The notes beneath the pieces were generated by a model that was given only the letters and a program-made list of their open reading frames with translations, was not told the origin of the DNA and did not search any database. DNA of 13,497 nucleotides from positions 1 to 13,497 of the forward strand of contig JBFWYO010000105.1 in NCBI GenBank assembly GCA_050186335.1. The letters are read 5' to 3'. The stretch is from JBFWYO01 sp050186335. Its GTDB lineage: Bacteria; Pseudomonadota; Alphaproteobacteria; Bin65. Position 1 is the first letter of the stretch. Every line of letters begins with the position of its first letter. This document shows, piece after piece, positions 1 through 6,664 of this stretch. A program made the translations under genes and the position numbers.

Positions 1-7
1 CGGCAGT

Positions 8-155
8 TCCTTCGATACGCGCGCGACGCCTCGCGCTACTCAGGATGAGGCGGGTTTTTCGGCGCCGCAAACATTCCACCTCATCCTGAGTAGCGCGCAG
101 CGCGTATCGAAGGATGCGCCGCAAGCGAGGCGGACCCCACAGACCTTCTCGCAAG
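8..155. repeat. Composite inverted repeat (REP/BIME-like), unit 1
   Basis: Two hairpin elements face each other. The first (8-50) reads TCCTTCGATACGCGC, a variable centre, then GCGCTACTCAGGATGAGG. The second (79-116) is the same element inverted, starting CCTCATCCTGAGTAGCGCGC and ending CGTATCGAAGGATG. They are separated by 28 bases containing CGGGTTTTTCGGCGCCGC. Each element is itself an imperfect hairpin (CATCCT pairs with AGGATG, with GC-rich inner arms). A conserved tail of about 35 bases (CGCCGCAAGCGAGG and onward) follows. The whole unit recurs 219 bases downstream. It resembles REP/BIME repeats; no transposase is visible. Confidence 0.85.
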
Positions 156-226
156 CGGAGAGGGTGCGCGCACAGCGGGCGGGCGAGGCGGTTATAAATC
201 GATCGGAACATCGCGCGCGCGGCCCA

Positions 227-374
227 TCCTTCGATACGCGCGCGAAGCCGCGCGCTACTCAGGATGAGGCGGGTTTTTCGGCGCCGCAAACATTTCATCT
301 CATCCTGAGTAGCGCGCAGCGCGTATCGAAGGATGGGCCGCAAGCGAGGCGCGCGCCGCAAACCGTCCTCGCAT
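227..374. repeat. Composite inverted repeat (REP/BIME-like), unit 2
   Basis: This is a near-identical copy of the unit at 8-155, offset by exactly 219 bases at every landmark checked (TCCTT, AGGATGAGG, GGATG). The forward element spans 227-269 and the inverted element 299-335. Differences are a few substitutions in the hairpin centre (GAAGCCGCG instead of GACGCCTCG) and in the spacer (ATTTCATCT instead of ATTCCACCT). The unit ends about 35 bases before the guaA start, so it lies in the guaA leader or promoter region. A 79-codon open frame across it (164-403) consists largely of repeat and is not considered a gene. Confidence 0.85.
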
Positions 375-409
375 CCCGCTTCAACAACAAGAAAAGCACC
401 TAACCCCCC

Positions 410-1957
410 ATGACCGATCGCGTTTTGATTCTCGATTTCGGCGGCCAGACCACGCAACTCATCGCGCGCCGCGTGCGCGAAACCGGCGTCTATTCCGAAA
501 TCCACCCGTTCAACATGCCCGAAGACAAGCTGAAAAGCTTCGGCGCCAAGGCGGTCATCCTATCCGGCGGCCCGGCCTCGGTGCACGAGCACGGCACGCC
601 GCGCGTTTCCAAGACACTGTTCGATCTGGGCGTGCCGGTGCTGGGCATTTGTTATGGCGAGCAGACCATCGCCGATGTGCTGGGCGGCAAGGTCGAAAGT
701 TCCGATCATCGGGAATTCGGCCGCGCCCTGCTCGAAGTGGTCGCCGATAGTCCGCTGTTCGCGGGCGTGTGGGAGCAGGGCGGCAAATACCAGGTGTGGA
801 TGAACCATGGCGACCGCGTGGTTTCGCTGCCGCCGGGCTTCCGCTCGATCGGCATAAGCTCCGGCGCGCCGTTTGCCGCGATCGCCGACGACAAACGCAA
901 GATCTACGGCGTGCAGTTCCACCCGGAAGTCGTGCACACGCCGGACGGCGGAAAACTGCTCCGCAATTTCACGCACGCGATCGCCGGCTGCACCGGCGAC
1001 TGGACCATGAAGGCGTTCCGCAAACAGGCGATCGACAAAGTCCGCGCGCAGGTCGGCAGGGAGCGGGTGATCTGCGGCCTTTCGGGCGGCGTGGATTCCT
1101 CGGTGGTGGCCGTCCTCCTGCACGAGGCGATCGGCGACCAGCTAACCTGTATTTTCGTCGATACCGGCCTGATGCGCCTGGGCGAATCCGAACAAGTGGT
1201 TTCGCTGTTTCGCAATCACTACAACATCCCGCTGGTGCATGCCGACGCGCGAAAACTCTTCCTCGGCAAGCTCGCCGGCGTCACCGAGCCGGAGCAGAAG
1301 CGCAAAATAATTGGCTCCACTTTCATCGACGTGTTCGACGCCGAGGCGAAAAAAATCGGCGGCGCGAAATTCCTCGCGCAAGGCACGCTGTATCCCGATG
1401 TTATAGAGTCTATCTCGGTGTTCGGCGGGCCCAGCGCCACCATCAAATCCCACCATAATGTCGGCGGCCTGCCCGAGCGCATGCACATGGCGCTGGTCGA
1501 GCCGGTGCGGGAATTGTTCAAGGACGAAGTGCGCGAATTGGGCCGCGAACTCGGCCTGCCGGAGGATTTCATCCGCCGCCACCCGTTCCCCGGGCCCGGC
1601 CTGGCCATCCGCCTGCCCGGCGACATCACCGAGGAAAAGCTCGAGATCCTGCGCAAGGCCGATGCGATCTATCTCGAGGAAATCCGCAACGAAGGCCTGT
1701 ACGACAAAATCTGGCAGGCCTTCGCCGTGCTGCTCCCGGTGAAAACCGTGGGCGTGATGGGCGACGCCCGCACCTACGACCACGTGCTGGCGTTGCGCGC
1801 GGTCGGCTCGACCGACGGCATGACCGCCGAATCGTACCCGTTCGAGCATGCATTTCTGGCGCGCGTCGCCACGCGCCTGATCAACCAGGTGCGCGGCATC
1901 AACCGCGTGGTCTACGACGTGACGAGCAAACCGCCGGGGACGATCGAGTGGGAGTGA
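410..1957 (+). CDS. guaA: GMP synthase (glutamine-hydrolysing)
   Basis: Converts XMP to GMP using ATP and glutamine, the last step of de novo guanine nucleotide synthesis in the cytoplasm. The 515-residue product has the usual full length. The N-terminal class I glutamine amidotransferase domain carries the nucleophile Cys81 in GICYGEQT and the His171/Glu173 pair in GVQFHPEV. The ATP-pyrophosphatase domain begins near residue 200 with the P-loop SGGVDSS (225-231). The dimerisation domain ends in the canonical PPGTIEWE. The ATG at 410 gives the expected MTDRVLILDFGGQ start, although no strong Shine-Dalgarno sequence is visible (only purine-rich AAGAAAAG about 15 bases upstream). Composite hairpin repeats lie directly upstream. 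Just after the stop codon the base composition falls sharply. The 3' end of guaA is a known insertion site for genomic islands, which fits the foreign-looking gene that follows. Confidence 0.98.
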   Translation: MTDRVLILDFGGQTTQLIARRVRETGVYSEIHPFNMPEDKLKSFGAKAVILSGGPASVHEHGTPRVSKTLFDLGVPVLGICYGEQTIADVLGGKVESSDHREFGRALLEVVADSPLFAGVWEQGGKYQVWMNHGDRVVSLPPGFRSIGISSGAPFAAIADDKRKIYGVQFHPEVVHTPDGGKLLRNFTHAIAGCTGDWTMKAFRKQAIDKVRAQVGRERVICGLSGGVDSSVVAVLLHEAIGDQLTCIFVDTGLMRLGESEQVVSLFRNHYNIPLVHADARKLFLGKLAGVTEPEQKRKIIGSTFIDVFDAEAKKIGGAKFLAQGTLYPDVIESISVFGGPSATIKSHHNVGGLPERMHMALVEPVRELFKDEVRELGRELGLPEDFIRRHPFPGPGLAIRLPGDITEEKLEILRKADAIYLEEIRNEGLYDKIWQAFAVLLPVKTVGVMGDARTYDHVLALRAVGSTDGMTAESYPFEHAFLARVATRLINQVRGINRVVYDVTSKPPGTIEWE

Positions 1958-2160
1958 ACTTCAAGCGATTTTCTTTGGATGTACTTTTATTTGCAGAACG
2001 GAAAAATTTTTCCAAGGACTCTCAACTATAGATTACTTCTATGCTATATTTCATTGTTGAGAGGCGATCAGCGCGTTTCGAATTCTGTTCGCTACGCCCC
2101 ATACGGCAACTTGATGTATTGAATAATTAGTCGACATGCGTTGCTAGGCTGTAGGCACAG
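1958..2160. other. AT-rich spacer at the left edge of a foreign block
   Basis: Base composition changes abruptly within about 15 bases of the guaA stop codon. No gene, convincing terminator hairpin or integrase fragment is visible. The spacer contains a perfect 14-base palindrome at 2000-2013. It must hold the promoter of the gene at 2161, but no good -35/-10 pair stands out: TTGATG at 2111 lacks a matching -10, and TATATT at 2045 lacks a good -35. Confidence 0.6.
2000..2013. promoter_or_regulatory. Perfect 14-bp palindrome, possible operator
   Basis: GGAAAAATTTTTCC reads identically on both strands. With no loop and no following T-run it does not look like a terminator. It could be a repressor or nucleoid-protein site, or simply a bent A-tract. 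It lies 147 bases upstream of the RloC-like gene. Confidence 0.3.
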
Positions 2161-4455
2161 ATGACCATTGAGCACCTGCAATTATTAAGAAATATCGGAC
2201 AATTTGATTCAGTTGCTTCCGGTGCCCAACTGGCCCTTAGTAAATTAACTTTGATTTATGCGGAAAATGGTCGCGGAAAAACCACTCTTGCAACTGTCTT
2301 TCGTTCAGTAGGCAATAATGATCCGCAGCTTGTTTTAGAACGAAAACGATTGGGCGCTCCGGACGACCCTCATATCGTGCTTCGGGTAGATGATAGACCA
2401 ATAGTGTTTGAAGATGGCGAGTGGTCAGTTGCGTTACCAAATATCGCGGTATTTGACGATTATTTCGTGGCCGAGAATGTTTGTTCTGGCATGGAGATAG
2501 GCGCTACTCATCGCCAGAATCTACACGAACTAATCCTTGGAGCGCAGGGCGTAGCGCTGAATCGCTTACTTCAAGAACAAGTAGTTAGAATTGAGGAGCA
2601 CAATCGAGCGCTACGTCAGAAAGAAAGCGTCATTGGTCCAGCAATACGTGGAAATCTCAGCGTTGACCAATTCTGCGCGCTTCCTCGTGATCCCGATATT
2701 GATAATACGATCATTGTCGCGGAACGAAATTTGTCTGTGGCCCGCTCAGCAGAAGCGGTTCAGCAGTATAATGAATTTGCGCCTTTCACGGTGCCAGCGT
2801 TCGATATAACGAGAATTAGCGCGCTCTTGGCGAGAACATTGCCCGATCTTCAAGCCGAGGCCGCAGAACGTGTCAGTACGCATCTTTTGGGATTGGGCGA
2901 GGGTGGGGAAGTCTGGGTGGGCGAGGGCATGAGTCGCATCGCTTCACGATTATCACAGAATGAACACACAAAATGTCCGTTTTGCGCGCAAGATCTTTCG
3001 AATTCGTCATTAGTCCGACACTATCAAGCATACTTTAGTGAGGCGTATGAAGTACTTAAGGCAACAATTGATGAAGTAGCGCTGGATGTCGATGCGACAC
3101 ATGGTGGGGAGGCTGCCACTACATTCGAGCGATGGGTTCGGACGAGCGAGCAAGGATGTGCGTTTTGGGGCCCCTTTGTTGACACACCGACAATTGACTT
3201 GGACACAGTCACGATATCGAACGCGTGGCTCGTGGCTCGGGAGGCCGTCCTTTCACAACTTCATGCCAAGGCAGCGGCGCCATTGGAGCCCATGGCACTT
3301 TCACAACAGTCATTGGAAGCAATCCAAATTTTTGACAATTATCGAGCAATGATCGATGAGCTTTCGGCCAAGGTCCAAGCGTGTAACGGACCAATTCGAA
3401 TTGCCAAGGAACGAGCGGCGGTAGCTAACCTAGAGGAATTTGCAACTGATCTAGCAAACGCTCAAGCCGTTCGAGCGCGGCATACCGAGGCGGTGGCAGC
3501 ACTTTGCGAAAGCTATATGAATGAAATGATGGCGAAGGAAGAAACTGAAACTAGGCGAACGGAGGCGCGAAACGCATTAGATCTATATAGACAAAACATA
3601 TTTCCCGTGTATCAAACGTCGATAAATACCTATTTGCAGCGGTTCACTGCAGGATTTCGTCTTGAGTCTGTCAATCCCGTGAATACACGAAGTGGGTCTT
3701 CCTGTACATACAGCGTACTTATTAATAATGTTCCGATTTTGCCGACAGCGGAGATCGGTCCGTCTTTCAGAAATACCTTGAGCTCAGGAGATCGAAATAC
3801 GCTAGCACTCGCTTTCTTCTTCGCATCACTCGAGCAAGATCCAGGTCTTTCACAGAAAATTGTAGTTTTTGATGACCCGATGACAAGCCTCGACGAGCAT
3901 CGCTCACTGACCACCGTGCAGGAGATGCGTCGAATGCTACCGCGTGTTCGTCAGATCATTGTGCTCTCGCATTCAAAGCCGTTTCTCTGTGGGCTTTGGG
4001 AGGGCGCCGTGACGTCCGAGCGGTCAGCGGTCGTTGTTCAGCGAGACGGAAACGGATCGACTTTGGCGAATTGGGATGTGAATCGAGATTGCATTACGGA
4101 ACATGATCGAAGACACGAACTTGTTAGAGCCTATTTGGAGGCGGCAGATCCGCTTGCGGAGCGGAATGTCGCGATGGCTCTGCGTCCAATCATTGAAGTT
4201 TTTTTGCGAATCGCCTATCCAGCTTTGTTTCGGCCGGGAAACCTTGTCGGCCCATTCATTAACGCTTGTAAGCAGAGGGTAGGAAGTGCAAACGAAATCT
4301 TAGCTGCCTCAGATATAGACGAGCTTGAAAATTTATTGGATTTCGCGAACAAATTTCACCATGACACGAATCCGGCGTGGGCAACGGCGGCAATTAATGA
4401 CCAAGAGCTAATATACTACTGTAAGAGGACATTAAATTTTACGAGACGTGCGTAG
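2161..4455 (+). CDS. RloC-like AAA_13 family ATPase, putative anticodon-nuclease-type defence protein
   Basis: The 764-residue protein has a split ABC-type ATPase. Walker A is AENGRGKTT (34-42, Lys40). The signature is LSSGDRNTLA (540-549), Walker B is KIVVFDDP (566-573) with D-loop MTSLDEH, and the H-loop is VLSHSKPF (His604). Between the halves are helical, charged stretches and a CPFC motif (272-275) like the zinc hook of Rad50 and RloC. The segment NIAVFDDYFVAENV (94-107) is typical of AAA_13 proteins. About 160 residues follow the H-loop, including R675-x3-E679 and FHHDTNP (His733/His734). These recall the Arg-Glu-His triad of PrrC/RloC tRNA anticodon nucleases, although Glu and His are further apart than in PrrC. 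RloC is thought to respond to DNA damage or phage by cleaving tRNA. ATPase and hook are clear; nuclease activity is inference. The gene is far more AT-rich than its neighbours (38 of its first 60 bases are A/T), which suggests horizontal transfer. It stands alone, with no restriction-modification partner. Confidence 0.8.
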   Translation: MTIEHLQLLRNIGQFDSVASGAQLALSKLTLIYAENGRGKTTLATVFRSVGNNDPQLVLERKRLGAPDDPHIVLRVDDRPIVFEDGEWSVALPNIAVFDDYFVAENVCSGMEIGATHRQNLHELILGAQGVALNRLLQEQVVRIEEHNRALRQKESVIGPAIRGNLSVDQFCALPRDPDIDNTIIVAERNLSVARSAEAVQQYNEFAPFTVPAFDITRISALLARTLPDLQAEAAERVSTHLLGLGEGGEVWVGEGMSRIASRLSQNEHTKCPFCAQDLSNSSLVRHYQAYFSEAYEVLKATIDEVALDVDATHGGEAATTFERWVRTSEQGCAFWGPFVDTPTIDLDTVTISNAWLVAREAVLSQLHAKAAAPLEPMALSQQSLEAIQIFDNYRAMIDELSAKVQACNGPIRIAKERAAVANLEEFATDLANAQAVRARHTEAVAALCESYMNEMMAKEETETRRTEARNALDLYRQNIFPVYQTSINTYLQRFTAGFRLESVNPVNTRSGSSCTYSVLINNVPILPTAEIGPSFRNTLSSGDRNTLALAFFFASLEQDPGLSQKIVVFDDPMTSLDEHRSLTTVQEMRRMLPRVRQIIVLSHSKPFLCGLWEGAVTSERSAVVVQRDGNGSTLANWDVNRDCITEHDRRHELVRAYLEAADPLAERNVAMALRPIIEVFLRIAYPALFRPGNLVGPFINACKQRVGSANEILAASDIDELENLLDFANKFHHDTNPAWATAAINDQELIYYCKRTLNFTRRA

Positions 4456-4664
4456 GATTATTTATTGAAAAGTGGTGCCAATAGCATTTGGAGCGAGGAG
4501 GCACTGCATTCTTGAATTTGAGTTTGCTGCTGAACAGGCCGTAATTACGCGCCGGTCTAGGATCATATCGATCATTTCGTTGTCAGTCTGGCTACATGCC
4601 TGGAAGCAACGGTTTTTCGTAAAACCCTTCTGCCTTGAGTTGGACTTACGGTGTTAATTTTGCA
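4456..4664. other. AT-rich spacer at the right edge of the foreign block
   Basis: This stretch keeps the low GC of the preceding gene up to the 3' end of the MFS gene; composition returns to the GC-rich background at about 4690. A 61-codon open frame (4472-4657) shows no recognisable motif or ribosome binding site and is not called. No copy of the guaA 3' end, integrase, transposase or tRNA was recognised. GATCAT occurs twice, 9 bases apart, near 4561-4576. Confidence 0.5.
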
Positions 4665-6185
4665 TCATGTTACGTCACTGGAAAACCTAGGGCGTGTGTC
4701 GAACATTCGGCGTCCCATCGCAATCACCACCCCCACCGCCACCACCCCCGCCGCCACCCCAAACGTCACCCGCATCCCGCGCGCCACCGCGTCCGCGCCG
4801 GCGGTCGCGATCTCCGGCGTGCCGGCGGCGATTGCGAACACCGCGCCCATCGCCGAGGCGCCGGTGATCAGGCCCAGGTTGCGCGCGAGGTTGAGCAGGC
4901 CGGAGGTGACGCCGCGTTGGTCCGGGGCGATGTCGGCCATCACGGCGGTGTTGTTGGCGGTCTGGAACAGCGCATAGCCGATGGTCACGATGGCGATCGA
5001 GCCGGCGTAGGCGGCGATGCCGAGTGCCGCGCTTGCGGGCGTCGGCACCAGGGCGAGCAGCGCAGCGCCCGCGGCGATGGCGCACAGGCCGATCGTGGTC
5101 ATGCGGTTTGCGCCGAAACGCTCGGCCAGGCGGCCGGCCGGCACGCCGGTCAGCGCCGCCACGACCGGGCCCACGGCCACCACGAGGCCGACCAGCGCCG
5201 CCTCCAGGCCGAGCGCGCGCGCCAGATAAAACGGCCCGACCACCAAGGTTGCCATCAATACCGTCGAGACCAGCGCGCTGAGCGCCAGGCCCGCGCGCAA
5301 TGTGGGCTCGCGCAGCATCGGCAGGCGGATCAGCGGCGAGGCGGCGCGCGCCTCGGTGCGTAGGAAGAGCGCGAGCCCGAGTGCGGCCGCCGCCAGCAGC
5401 GCCGCATTCAGCCAGCCAAAGCCGCCGCGCCCCAGCGTCATGGCCAGCGCATAGGCGGCCAGCGTCAGCGCGAGGAGGAGCGTGCCGACAGCGTCGAAGC
5501 CGGGGCGGGCGGTTTTCGGTGCCGCCTGGTTTGCGGCGGCATCTTGCGGCAACGCGCGCCGCGCGAGTACGAACGCGGCAATGCCCAGCGGCACCATCGC
5601 CACGAACAGCGCGCGCCAGCCGAAGCCGGCGATCAGCGCGCCGCCGAGCGAAGGGCCGAGCGCGGTGCCGATCGCCGACATGGTGCCGAGCAGCCCCATG
5701 GCGCGGCCGGTTTTGGCTTTGGGCACCACGGCGCCCACCATCGCCAAGGTCAGCGCCATTATCACGGCGGCGCCGAGGCCTTGGATGGCGCGCGCGGCGA
5801 TCAATAATTCTAGGGTGGGCGCCGCCCCGCACAGCGCCGAGCCTGCGGTGAAAACGACCAGCCCGGCCAGCAGCAAGCGTTTGCGGCCGACCATATCGCC
5901 CAGCCGGCCCGCGCCGACAATCAACGTGGTCACCGTCAGCAGATAGGCCAGGACGACCCACTGCACCGCCTGGAACGAGGCGCCGAACGCCAATGCCAGG
6001 GTCGGCAAACCGACATTGGCGATGCCGGTACCGAGCGACGACAGCAGCATCGACAGCGACAGCGCGGCGAGCGCCCAGCTAACCGACGGCGTCTGCGCCG
6101 AGTCCGTGCGGTCCGGCTGCGTCCGGGTCGTTGGTACCTGGTTGGCTACTGTGGTCGCATCTTGTCCGGCAAGGGTTGGCTGCAC
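4665..6185 (-). CDS. DHA2-type MFS drug/metabolite exporter
   Basis: Inner-membrane, proton-coupled efflux carrier; substrate unknown. About 14 hydrophobic segments can be traced in 506 residues, as in the DHA2 family. Motif A is GRLGDMVGRKR (93-103), a motif-B-like RAIQGLGAA lies at 132-140, and motif C GLLGTMSAIGTALGPSLGG lies at 164-182. The LGTGIANVGLP segment near residue 51 corresponds to the TM1 region of the family. About 35 hydrophilic residues precede TM1. The start is a GTG at 6185, supported by GGGAG (6192-6196) six bases upstream. It is transcribed divergently from a LysR-type regulator, a common arrangement in which the regulator controls the exporter. The last ten or so codons (DTRPRFSSDVT) lie in the AT-rich flank, so the original C-terminus may have been altered when the foreign block arrived. 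Confidence 0.9.
   Translation of the reverse strand: MQPTLAGQDATTVANQVPTTRTQPDRTDSAQTPSVSWALAALSLSMLLSSLGTGIANVGLPTLALAFGASFQAVQWVVLAYLLTVTTLIVGAGRLGDMVGRKRLLLAGLVVFTAGSALCGAAPTLELLIAARAIQGLGAAVIMALTLAMVGAVVPKAKTGRAMGLLGTMSAIGTALGPSLGGALIAGFGWRALFVAMVPLGIAAFVLARRALPQDAAANQAAPKTARPGFDAVGTLLLALTLAAYALAMTLGRGGFGWLNAALLAAAALGLALFLRTEARAASPLIRLPMLREPTLRAGLALSALVSTVLMATLVVGPFYLARALGLEAALVGLVVAVGPVVAALTGVPAGRLAERFGANRMTTIGLCAIAAGAALLALVPTPASAALGIAAYAGSIAIVTIGYALFQTANNTAVMADIAPDQRGVTSGLLNLARNLGLITGASAMGAVFAIAAGTPEIATAGADAVARGMRVTFGVAAGVVAVGVVIAMGRRMFDTRPRFSSDVT
4726..4760 (-). other. G-rich tract in the coding strand of the MFS gene
   Basis: The minus (coding) strand has GGGG, GGGGG and GGGGG runs separated by TGGCGGC and TGGTGGCGGT, near the last transmembrane segment. 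It has only three runs of three or more G plus several GG pairs, so a stable G-quadruplex is possible but not convincing. It encodes an ordinary Gly/Val/Ala-rich membrane helix. Confidence 0.3.
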
Positions 6186-6293
6186 GACGAACTCCCGATT
6201 TCTGGCGACTCCACAACCGGAGCCGTTCGAAAACTAGGCCTTCGGCGGATATGGCGGAAGGTGCAGCATTTGCACTTTATTCGTGCGTTTGAC

Positions 6294-6305
6294 GCCATAT
6301 ATGGC
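6294..6305. promoter_or_regulatory. 12-bp palindrome, candidate operator of the MFS/LysR pair
   Basis: GCCATATATGGC is a perfect palindrome 109 bases upstream of the MFS start and is the clearest dyad in the non-repeat part of the spacer. Binding of any regulator is inference. Confidence 0.3.
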
Positions 6306-6353
6306 ACAATTTGTGCTAGACTGTGGTTATGGGCGGCATCGCGTTTGTGGCCC

Positions 6354-6534
6354 ATCCTTCGATACGCGCTGCGCGCTACTCAGGATGAGGCGAACGGATG
6401 GATCGCGTCCGACCCCCTCCACCTCATCCTTCGATAGGCGCTGCGCGCTACTCAGGATGAGGTGAACGGATGGATCGCGTCCGACCCCCTCCACCTCATC
6501 CTTCGATACGTGCTGCGCGCTACTCAGGACGAGG
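6354..6534 (+). repeat. 72-bp tandem repeat array of hairpin elements (2.5 copies)
   Basis: Three same-orientation hairpin elements at 6354-6390, 6423-6462 and 6494-6534 start exactly 72 bases apart (TCCTTCGAT at 6355, 6427 and 6499). Each reads CATCCTTCGATA, a short GCGC-rich centre, then GCGCTACTCAGGATGAGG. The two linkers are almost identical (GAACGGATGGATCGCGTCC, then GACCCCCTCCACCT). The third copy has diverged slightly (CGTGCTG, GGACGAGG). The near-identity of linkers and elements indicates recent tandem duplication of one unit. Confidence 0.9.
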
Positions 6535-6567
6535 TTGTTATGTTTCTAGCGCCTCACACACTCCCAC

Positions 6568-6628
6568 CTCATCCTGAGTAGCGCGCGGCTTCGCGCGCGT
6601 ATCGAAGGATGGGCCCCACGCGAGGTGC
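6568..6628 (-). repeat. Inverted hairpin repeat facing the 72-bp array
   Basis: This element has the same family arms in the opposite orientation (CCTCATCCTGAGTAGCGCGC to CGTATCGAAGGATG, 6568-6611), but its centre is longer (GGCTTCGCGCG) than in the tandem copies. After it comes GGGCCCCACGCGAGG, similar to the GGGCCGCAAGCGAGG tail of the repeats before guaA, so the mobile unit extends beyond the hairpin. With the array upstream it forms a converging pair, as in the guaA leader. It ends about 37 bases before the LysR start. Confidence 0.85.
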
Positions 6629-6664
6629 CGCCCGCAACCGCGCAACCATTTTTGAGAAACCGCC

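Larger units (their letters stand above)
6186..6664. promoter_or_regulatory. Divergent MFS/LysR control region, largely filled by repeats
   Basis: This 479-base gene-free stretch separates two divergent genes. The part near the MFS gene (6240-6345) is relatively AT-rich and holds a 12-base palindrome at 6294-6305. TTGACG (6289-6294) is a good -35 match on the plus strand, but the best -10 match, TAGACT, is 22 bases away, so it is not called a promoter. The remaining part (6345-6628) is a repeat array. LysR regulators usually bind between themselves and a divergent target; the unique portion is the likelier binding site. Confidence 0.5.

Noticed and set aside
164..403. 79-codon frame before guaA
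   Set aside because: It consists largely of the hairpin repeat unit and has no ribosome binding site or family resemblance.
4472..4657. 61-codon frame downstream of the RloC-like gene
   Set aside because: No ribosome binding site or motif; not convincing as an immunity or partner gene.
1930..4690. att-site direct repeats flanking the foreign block
   Set aside because: I compared the guaA 3' end with 4456-4690 by eye and found no convincing duplicate longer than a few bases.
4687..5961. 424-codon minus-strand frame with a poly-Gly end
   Set aside because: It overlaps the MFS gene in another frame, has no membrane segments or motifs, and its Gly run merely reflects the G-rich codons of the last transmembrane helix.
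6289..6320. Sigma-70 promoter TTGACG to TAGACT on the plus strand
   Set aside because: The spacing is 22 bases, too long for a standard promoter, and the downstream gene is over 340 bases away beyond the repeats.
6354..6534. Regular repeats as a possible CRISPR array
   Set aside because: The 72-base units repeat in full, including the linkers, so there are no unique spacers; no cas genes are present and the hairpin family also occurs before guaA.
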